The notes under the pieces were generated by a model. The model made no database searches, had not been told where the DNA came from, and saw nothing but the letters and a program-made list of their open reading frames with translations. 22,295 nucleotides of DNA. Origin: Verrucomicrobiales bacterium. Its GTDB lineage: Bacteria; Verrucomicrobiota; Verrucomicrobiia; Verrucomicrobiales; DEV007. The position numbers were made by a program, and so were the translations under genes. Positions 16,450 to 22,295 of the stretch are shown piece after piece. The number at the start of each line of letters is the position of its first letter. Position 1 is the stretch's first letter. Where the stretch lies: positions 1-22,295 of the forward strand of contig JAKISY010000075.1 of NCBI GenBank assembly GCA_021648365.1. The letters run 5' to 3'.

Positions 16450-16476
16450 CTCTGTGAACTCTGTGCCCTCTGTGGT
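16450..16476 (+). repeat. Three tandem CTCTGTG units, period 9
   Basis: CTCTGTGAA, CTCTGTGCC and CTCTGTGGT follow each other directly. A 19-base section (16454-16472) is repeated at 16356-16374 with two mismatches. This is a dispersed repeat type, not a CRISPR array. Confidence 0.6.
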
Positions 16477-16489
16477 AAAAGAACCTCCA

Positions 16490-16518
16490 CCTTCGTGCCT
16501 CTTAGTGGACTTCGTGGA
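16490..16518 (-). repeat. Outer repeat arm, inverted partner of 16166-16191
   Basis: Read on the plus strand it contains CTTCGTGCC and CTTCGTGGA units, complementary in type to the GAAGGACAC units at 16166-16191. It ends 18 bases before the stop of the haem-propeller gene. Confidence 0.5.
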
Positions 16519-16536
16519 CAAAGGTTTCGCCCCCCC

Positions 16537-19101
16537 TTATTTATAAACCTTCGCTTTGCGATTTCCACCGCTCATCAAATAACCCATCAAGTCAGCCAAC
16601 TCCTGCGGATTCAGCATATTGATCAGACTCGGTGGCATTTGAGAAATCTCAGACTCCTTAATCGAAACCACTTCACCGCGTTTGACCTTTTTGCCCTCCG
16701 CTTTCACATCTGCGGAATACACGGTTAATACATCCCCATCCTCGACCACTAGGCCGCTAAGCACCTCTCCATTTTTCAGAGTCACCACGCTCGAGCCATA
16801 CTGATCCGAAATCACTTTGCTCGGCTCGATGATCGACTCGATCATATACGGCACATCAAACTTGTTACGCACACTGGTCAAATCGGGACCAATCGCCCCA
16901 CCCATGCCATCAAAACGATGACAAGCCGCACAGCCAATAGCGTGAAACAAATTACGTCCGCTTTCAAAATCACTCTTGCGCAGATGCCCGCCTCGTGTTG
17001 CCGCCACCGCAGCGCCTTGATCCCACACCTTGCCAGGGCCTTTAGCTGGCTTGATTTCAAAATCCGGCACTGGGTTGAAATTCTCCCCAGTGATACTCGC
17101 CACCGCCTTGCGCTCGACATCACTGCAATTGCCCAAAGCTTCTTCTCGAATGTTTTCCAAAAAACCAGGGAAGCTAGCGCCACCTTGATAATTTTTAGCG
17201 ACCCCATTGAGAAAAGTAAAATACTGCTTTCTCTGTTCAATCGTCCAACCGTGTCTTAAATTCCTCAGCATGAAAGCATAATTCATCTCGCGCAAAGGCG
17301 CTGGGTTTTCCAACATCTTAGCAATCGTGCCGCCATAGGAAGCATTGCGTTTGATCAAATCCCCCCACTCCGGCACCTCGGGTTTGCTAGGATGATTGAT
17401 CAACGCCATCGCCTTACCCGCCACGCTCGGAGCATCCAAATAAACCAATACCCGAATCAATTCCGTATTCACGTCACCGTCCTTGGATGGCAACAAGGGA
17501 TCCAGCTCAGCGATCAATTTCTGTCTCTCCCCTTCATCAGGTTTTCCCAAACGAATAAAAGTCAGCGCATACGCTCTCAACAATCCAAGCAACTGCCCTT
17601 TCTCCAAACCTGTAGGCTCCAACTCAAGCAAGCTTTTCACCAACGGCTCTCGATCCGCAGCCTCTCCACTTCTCGCTAATGCCACCGCTCCAGTGATCTT
17701 GATCTGTGGGATTTTTTCACTGATCACTTTACCACGCCACTCGCTCACTGGTTGGGATTCAATCGCTACCCTCGCCGCATTACGAATGAAACGATCTTTA
17801 CTGCCTAGATGCGGCCAAGCTTCATCCACTGCATAACTCACCTTCTTTCCATGATAGGCCTCCAGATTGCGACGCAAGGTTTGCGCCAGAGAACTGTGCG
17901 CGTCTGGTTTACTACCGGAAGCTTCGGTAGATTCATCTCCGTTATAAGTCACCCGATACAAAGCCGACTGCGCTCCACGTCCACCAATGGTGAAATACAT
18001 CGCCCCATCGTCTCCGATCACCGCATCCGTCACTGGCAGTGGCGCGCCCGCCACAAAAACTTCCTTCGTTCCTTTATACCCTGCACCATCAGCTTGGAGG
18101 TGAATGGCGTAAATGGTTCCAAAGGTCCAATCCAATCCAAAAATCGCGTCTTGGTATTTCGCAGGAAACTTCGCGCCAGTACCCGCCGTTAACCCAGTCG
18201 GCGATCCCGGTCCGATCTCTACCACCGGAGGAAGGCTGTCTTCATAATAATTTGGCCATTTCCCCGAACCACTGCGCCAACCGTAATCCGCACCACTGAC
18301 CACTTGATTGATCCGTGTCGGACGATACCAAGGCATGCCCATATCCCATTCCATATCCGCATCGTAGGTAAACAGATCCCCGTTACGATTCAAGGCGATG
18401 TCATATTCATTGCGAAAGCCTATCGTATAAACTTCATAAGTTCGTTTGTTGGTATCATAACGCGTCACCCAACCGCCGGGCGCTTTGCGCCCCCGAGCAT
18501 GACCACGCGCATCCCATTGACGTGGCAAAAGCAAATCTTCGTCCCACGACTGCACCCGCGAAGTATAGTCCTCCATTAGATTGGTGTGATTACCCGCGAT
18601 CACATAAAGCTGCTTGCCATCTTCGGTTAATTCCACTGCATGATTACCATGCTCACCGCCGCCTACCGCCCCTGGTTGCTGATCAATTTTATCCAAGCGA
18701 TCATCACCGTTCGAATCCGTCAGTTTAAACAATCCCTTGCCACCGACATGCACATACAATCCGCCAAAAGCCCACTTCAAACCCATCGCTCCAGATAAAT
18801 CCACCAGCACCTTTTCTACCGTAGCTTTGCTGCCACCTGCACTCTGCGTCACCGTGATGCGATACAGCCCCTTGTCTTTCTGATCACTGGCATAAAGGCG
18901 TCCCTTATCATCCTTAGTCAATACCACCCATGAGCCCTGCTCTTCCTTCGGCACCGTGTAAATCAACTCCGCTTTGAATCCTGGCAGCAAGCTCAGGTTC
19001 TTTGCTGGCAATGCGCCTTTGTCTTGCGCCCTTAAGACCACGGGGGAAAACAGAACCAATAAAAGAAGCAAATACGATTTCAGAGGATAGAAAGATTTCA
19101 T
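16537..19101 (-). CDS. Secreted beta-propeller protein with C-terminal PVC-type haem-binding domain
   Basis: 854 aa with a cleavable signal peptide (MKSFYPLKSYLLLLLVLFSP, cut near LRAQ). Residues about 30-400 form a PQQ/sorbosone dehydrogenase-like propeller (LLPGFKAELIYTVP, GRLYASDQKDKGLYRI, GGGEHGNHAVELTEDGKQLY, NEYDIALNRNGDLFTYDADM, ADYGWRSGSGKWP). Residues about 405-680 are helical, HEAT-like. From about 705 a c-type cytochrome domain carries CAACH at 724-728, followed by FDGMGGAIGPDLTSVRNKFD, the IIEPSKVISDQY block and MPPSLINMLNPQELADLMGYL. This arrangement matches the 'membrane-bound dehydrogenase / putative haem-binding domain' families abundant in Planctomycetota and Verrucomicrobiota. 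The likely role is periplasmic oxidation of an organic substrate, perhaps a sugar, with electron transfer through the haem; the substrate is unknown. It is separate from the PSD1 unit and convergent with the regulator. Confidence 0.87.
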   Translation of the reverse strand: MKSFYPLKSYLLLLLVLFSPVVLRAQDKGALPAKNLSLLPGFKAELIYTVPKEEQGSWVVLTKDDKGRLYASDQKDKGLYRITVTQSAGGSKATVEKVLVDLSGAMGLKWAFGGLYVHVGGKGLFKLTDSNGDDRLDKIDQQPGAVGGGEHGNHAVELTEDGKQLYVIAGNHTNLMEDYTSRVQSWDEDLLLPRQWDARGHARGRKAPGGWVTRYDTNKRTYEVYTIGFRNEYDIALNRNGDLFTYDADMEWDMGMPWYRPTRINQVVSGADYGWRSGSGKWPNYYEDSLPPVVEIGPGSPTGLTAGTGAKFPAKYQDAIFGLDWTFGTIYAIHLQADGAGYKGTKEVFVAGAPLPVTDAVIGDDGAMYFTIGGRGAQSALYRVTYNGDESTEASGSKPDAHSSLAQTLRRNLEAYHGKKVSYAVDEAWPHLGSKDRFIRNAARVAIESQPVSEWRGKVISEKIPQIKITGAVALARSGEAADREPLVKSLLELEPTGLEKGQLLGLLRAYALTFIRLGKPDEGERQKLIAELDPLLPSKDGDVNTELIRVLVYLDAPSVAGKAMALINHPSKPEVPEWGDLIKRNASYGGTIAKMLENPAPLREMNYAFMLRNLRHGWTIEQRKQYFTFLNGVAKNYQGGASFPGFLENIREEALGNCSDVERKAVASITGENFNPVPDFEIKPAKGPGKVWDQGAAVAATRGGHLRKSDFESGRNLFHAIGCAACHRFDGMGGAIGPDLTSVRNKFDVPYMIESIIEPSKVISDQYGSSVVTLKNGEVLSGLVVEDGDVLTVYSADVKAEGKKVKRGEVVSIKESEISQMPPSLINMLNPQELADLMGYLMSGGNRKAKVYK

Positions 19102-19128
19102 ACAATTAAATTACTCAAAAAGCGGGAC

Positions 19129-19156
19129 AAAATACATCTTCTTCCTGCCTGATCAA
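19129..19156 (-). promoter_or_regulatory. Candidate promoter for the haem-propeller gene
   Basis: On the minus strand TTGATC (19151-19156) and TATTTT (19129-19134) are 16 bases apart, each matching consensus at 4 of 6 positions, about 28 bases before the ATG. It is a weak but well-placed match. Confidence 0.3.
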
Positions 19157-19178
19157 CCTGTATATTGTCGTTATTGAC

Positions 19179-19193
19179 TTTCGATTATCGAAA
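19179..19193. promoter_or_regulatory. Perfect 15-bp palindrome, candidate operator
   Basis: TTTCGAT-T-ATCGAAA is a perfect 7-1-7 inverted repeat just upstream of the candidate -35 element of the haem-propeller gene. The size and position fit a dimeric regulator site. It also lies just past the end of the neighbouring glycosidase pseudogene, so a role as part of a hairpin there is the alternative. Confidence 0.4.
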
Positions 19194-19204
19194 ATTACTA
19201 ATTC

Positions 19205-20693
19205 CTAATTTGCAGCGTGAAGCCTATACACATGCCTCTCAAATGGTTTAAACGTATCTTGCAAATGCATCTTGCCATCTATTTTAACGCTTCGATTTTC
19301 AAATAACAACTCTGCTTTTTTGAGGTTTGAGATTCCAATTTGAGACAAGTCAATTTTAGCATCCACGGGATAGAAACTGTTATTGACACAAATAATAATA
19401 TATTCGTCATTCGCCTCTTTAGCGAGAATTCGAATATTACCCTTCGTTGCATCATCTAGTCCCATGACTATCAAATCTTCTTTCATGGAAAACAACGCAG
19501 GCTTTAAAGCCTGCACTTCACGGTTCAGGCTTTGCATGCGTGCCCATACTCTTTTACTATTCGGAATGGCTCCAAAATACGTGAATCCCACACTATGATT
19601 GACCAAGGCTACATAGGTCTGCCAAGTCAACTGTTGCGGCGTAGGCTCTTTTGAAAACCGTTCGGATGACTGCAACCAAGTGAACACGGGTTTGGACGTC
19701 TCCAGGAAAGCCGTCAATACGATTGGAAAATGCGAGATAGGAATTAACATTGTGATTAGTTAAATTAAGCGTCATAGGCGAAGCTGCCTTGACTCTAGCT
19801 GCCCTCTGGTAAGCGATTCTATTGGGAGTTTCATCATTGGGAACCAATCCCACAAAACTCGAGAACGCGCTGTAGTGCTTCACTGCCTCGGCTGCATCAC
19901 TGGTGTAAGGTCGGGCCACATGAAAGGACTGCGCTTTGATTCCTAGTTTTTGGCAATTTTCAAGAAATTTTAAATTAGTCTCAAGCTTATTCCAATGACC
20001 AATAAATTGGATGGAAGAAAACCCGCACTCTTTGTAATACTTCAGTTGCTCTTCATTCAAATTTGCGACTAAAATACCATAAGGAAGAAACGGTTCACCA
20101 TTGACATAGACCCCTCTGTTGATCCGGTTAACTTTAACTTCAGTAACTGTTGCTGGCGGGCGCGTGGTTAACAGAGTTTCCGCCTGCATCAGAGCTTCAT
20201 CACCTTGATCTAGCAATGTCGCTCTTACGGTATAAATTTTCTCGTGACGTAACGGTTTGATAGGAAGATTGAAAATCTGTTGCTTCTCGACCCCTTTGAG
20301 TAAAAAGGCTTTTTTGATCCGTGGAGATTTCATGTAACCTGCTGTAAAGACTTCAATTTTTATTTTCGAAGTTTTTAAGCTTTTGAAATCACCATCAAAT
20401 TGAACAATGATTTTCGCATCTTTTTCTTTAGTGTAATACGACCAATCGGTATAAATCCTCATTGTTTGAGGCACATCAATGAACTCACGTATTTGCCGAA
20501 TGATCTCTCCGCCATCATCGACTACCATCACATTCACACAAACTCGTTGGTCTTTATTAATCACAAAACCTTCAAAATTCAGCTCCTCCACCTTTGCAAC
20601 AGAAAGCACTTTGCTCGCCGCCTTTAGTTGCTCAAGTTCATTTTTTGCAGCCAAAACCGGACAAGGGTATGAACTCTCCAGTCGCTTACCCAC
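19205..20693 (-). pseudogene. Frameshifted glycoside-hydrolase-like (TIM-barrel) pseudogene
   Basis: Two reading frames together resemble one secreted-type glycosidase. The upstream frame (366 codons from GTG 20693) has beta-sandwich domains, then a TIM-barrel-like part (RGVYVNGEPFLPYGILVANL, YYKECGFSSIQFIG, LKFLENCQKLGIKAQ, SFVGLVPNDETP, YLAFSNRID). The downstream frame continues with SKPVFTWLQSSERFSKEPTP, QQLTWQTYVALVNHSVGFTYFG and a C-terminal beta-sandwich (EYIIICVNNSF, FKPFERHVYRLHAAN). Family-like sequence switches frame between 19697 and 19712. Few residues separate the 'NRID' and 'KPVF' blocks, so a small deletion rather than a single-base slip is likely. The N-terminus lacks a signal peptide and starts beside the oppositely oriented LamG remnant, so it is probably truncated as well. 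The exact GH family cannot be assigned by eye (GH42/GH2-like barrel is possible). Confidence 0.7.
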
Positions 20694-21511
20694 TACGCAA
20701 GTGCCCAGACCTGAAACTTTTATATCACTTTCCGATCTCGACGATCGCTTTGATCAATCAGGGCAATCGCATTTTAATAAATGGCAGACTTATTCTCATG
20801 AACTGCGTAAAGATCCCCGCTTGATAGCATATTATACGTTTGATCAACACAGTCCGTGGCACAGAACACTTAAAAACGTCGCCGCTAGCGGTTCTGAATA
20901 TGACGGTGCTATTGTAGGGGCTCGCAGAGTCGCTGGCCGCTGGGCTAAGCTCAAACACGCCTTGGAATTCAAACCCACTAGCAGCCGCACGCGAGTTCTT
21001 ATTCCTGGTGAATTTGGCTCACTTCCCTTTGTCTGCTGGGCGCGCATCGATAGCCTTGACAGTCAATACAACGCACTATTTTTATCGGACAACTTCCAAA
21101 CTGGATAAACCCACTGGCAGATCAAACACGATGGCACACTCATGCTGACGCTGATGCATGATGATAAGAAAAAAAATGGAGCTCACACTTATTCCTCCCC
21201 CTCTATCTGGGACAAATCCATGAGTAGGAGCTGGATCCACCTCGCTTCAGCCTTTGATTCAGAACAACAAAGCATCACTCATTTCATTAACCGCAAACAA
21301 GTCAGTCATGAGGGAATCACTCCAGGAAGAGCCGTTCACACTACCCGAATCGGGGCAGGGGAAATTAGGCTATTGGGGATTGCCCCTGCTCGCCGACGAC
21401 CCGTGGTTCGCCATCCGCAACCTCAACGGCGCTATAGATGAATTTGCTATTTTCTCCGCAGCCCTAACTGCGGAGAAAATCGAAGAAATGTATGAAAACG
21501 GCAAACCTTAA
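20680..21511 (+). pseudogene. LamG-domain remnant of a FecR/LamG-type protein with stop and frameshift
   Basis: The sequence starts abruptly near VPRPETFISLSDLDDRF, without an N-terminal domain. It continues with DPRLIAYYTFDQ, YDGAIVGARRVAGRWAKLKH and ALEFKPTSSRTRVLIPGEFG, a concanavalin/LamG jelly-roll of the kind found at the C-terminus of FecR-domain proteins in Verrucomicrobiota and Planctomycetota. An in-frame TAA at 21106-21108 interrupts NFQTG-THWQI. After GAGEI the frame shifts near 21367 (one extra A would explain it), and the third part reads GYWGLPLLADD, RNLNGAIDEFAIFSAAL and IEEMYENGKP to the stop at 21511. The FecR part and any sigma-factor partner are missing. Two independent lesions plus the truncation make it a clear pseudogene. 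Confidence 0.75.
21449..21480. repeat. Perfect 13-bp inverted repeat inside the LamG remnant
   Basis: ATTTTCTCCGCAG and CTGCGGAGAAAAT flank a 6-base loop (CCCTAA). It is the strongest short hairpin that I see in the window. It lies in the coding frame of IFSAALTAEKI, 30 bases before the remnant's stop codon. With the A tract it could act as a bidirectional terminator-like hairpin. Confidence 0.6.
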
Positions 21512-21545
21512 GCTTTTTCACTTTGAAAACACTCCTCTCTCAATA

Positions 21546-22295
21546 TCACTCCTTCAGTCCAATCTTCTCAAATGGAATCGGCTGAAAATCTGGCAGAGAT
21601 TCATAGACTTTGGAATTTTTGATCAGCCGAAAATCTTGCTTCTCTCCGTTGACAAATCCCGCTTCTGCTCGACTTAGTTGCCGATTATTCTCAACCGTCA
21701 CATACGGCTTGGCAACTTTATGAACAGCATCGACTTCACTATCGATACCTACATTTTTTCGCACCACGGTTCCTTTGGGAGCACCAGGTTCATCGCCCCA
21801 CAAAGTCAGCAGTTGCGGATAACGAGACCTCCAGACTTCCGACTCAATCGGCATCGCGTCGAGTCGCGGTTTCATCGTCGCATTGATAGAATATTTAGCC
21901 CAGCCCAAGCCACGCGCATCGACATAAACGCCTATTTTACAATCAATGATGATATTGTTCTCCACTGTCACATCTCGTCCTCCACCAATAAGAAATGCTC
22001 GATGAACCTCAAAAAAAACATTGCCTTGTAACAACATACCGCTTGCCATGTCATCAAGATAAATACCCTCACTGCCTTTGTCATCCAAGCCATACAGATG
22101 ATGCAGATAGTTATGACGGATGATGGTGCCACGCATCGTCCAATCGCGTCCATTGTATATTGCCCCAGCATCGACCGCCTCCTGGCAAACATGGTGGATT
22201 TCATTCAACTCAATTAGATGCTCGTTGCCATAGAAAAAGATCCCCATGTGAGGACGGTTGTCACTCAAATTATTAGCCCCCACGTGCCCCACCCC
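21546..22295 (-). CDS. Right-handed parallel beta-helix protein, C-terminal part (runs off the window)
   Basis: The frame is open to the window edge, so only the C-terminal ~249 residues are seen; the GTG at 22292 is not a credible start. Repeating beta-helix rungs are visible (LIELNEIHHVCQEAVDAGAI, GTIIRHNYLHHLYGLDDKGS, GMLLQGNVFFEVHRAFLIGG, DVTVENNIIIDCKIGVYVDA, VTVENN), with the stacked Asn/His pattern of pectate-lyase-like and polysaccharide-modifying proteins. A C-terminal tail (FVNGEKQDFRLIKNSKVYESLPDFQPIPFEKIGL) matches the typical end of secreted verrucomicrobial/planctomycete beta-helix proteins. Active-site residues cannot be assigned. It probably acts on extracellular polysaccharide, in keeping with the glycosidase remnant next to it. 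It ends 34 bases after the LamG remnant, convergent with it. Confidence 0.8.
   Translation of the reverse strand, partial: GVGHVGANNLSDNRPHMGIFFYGNEHLIELNEIHHVCQEAVDAGAIYNGRDWTMRGTIIRHNYLHHLYGLDDKGSEGIYLDDMASGMLLQGNVFFEVHRAFLIGGGRDVTVENNIIIDCKIGVYVDARGLGWAKYSINATMKPRLDAMPIESEVWRSRYPQLLTLWGDEPGAPKGTVVRKNVGIDSEVDAVHKVAKPYVTVENNRQLSRAEAGFVNGEKQDFRLIKNSKVYESLPDFQPIPFEKIGLKE

Larger units (their letters stand above)
16153..16536. repeat. Convergent intergenic filled with several families of short periodic repeats
   Basis: The 384 bases between the ends of the regulator and the haem-propeller gene hold no gene. They carry an outer inverted pair (16166-16191 / 16490-16518, GAAGGACAC-type units), an inner inverted pair (16214-16239 / 16282-16307, GGAT-type units), a hairpin (16336-16359) and CTCTGTG-type units in direct orientation (16356-16374 and 16450-16476). 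The spacing of units is about 9 nt. I recognise these motif types as dispersed intergenic repeats common in environmental genomes, with no established function known to me. Confidence 0.65.

Noticed and set aside
16153..16536. CRISPR array
   Set aside because: Repeat units are about 9 nt, several families are mixed and inverted, there are no uniform spacers, and no cas genes are present.

Overview
The window looks like chromosomal DNA of a verrucomicrobial (PVC superphylum) bacterium. Two things point there: secreted planctomycete-type c-type cytochromes (PSCyt1/DUF1549/DUF1553, DUF1501 and the C-terminal 'putative haem-binding' type), and a FecR/LamG-type remnant. There are also Tat-type signals and few strong Shine-Dalgarno sites. 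No rRNA or tRNA gene, CRISPR array or intact transposase was recognised. The phylum call is an inference from gene families only.

Region 1 (457-9390, all minus strand) is a Wadjet-type SMC defence locus in the order jetA (DUF2397/TIGR02677), jetB (DUF2398/TIGR02678), jetC (TIGR02680 SMC ATPase) and jetD (DUF2399/TIGR02679, Toprim-like nuclease). jetA/jetB and jetC/jetD overlap, as in one operon. Between jetB and jetC lie 780 bp that hold an N-terminally truncated DUF2887/Rpn-type nuclease remnant, followed by a possible new promoter for jetCD. All four jet proteins look full length with intact motifs, so the system may still work despite being split. The known role of such complexes is extrusion and cleavage of small circular DNA such as plasmids.

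Region 2 (9612-16152) is a secreted redox/catabolic module on the minus strand: a PSD1-type dihaem cytochrome, a DUF1501 protein and an NHL beta-propeller protein. A PAS-AraC regulator is transcribed divergently from it. The 69-bp divergent intergenic carries an inverted repeat whose arms lie beside the two start codons.

Region 3 (16153-16536) is a convergent intergenic packed with several families of about 9-nt-periodic repeats, partly arranged as nested inverted pairs.

Region 4 (16537-19101) is a large secreted beta-propeller/HEAT-like/cytochrome c protein with a candidate promoter and a perfect 15-bp palindrome upstream.

Region 5 (19205-22295) is decayed polysaccharide-related DNA: a frameshifted glycosidase-like pseudogene, a LamG-domain remnant with a stop and a frameshift meeting it head to head, and the C-terminal part of a beta-helix protein running off the window.

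The first 456 bases and the 221 bases between jetA and the NHL gene contain no gene that can be supported.
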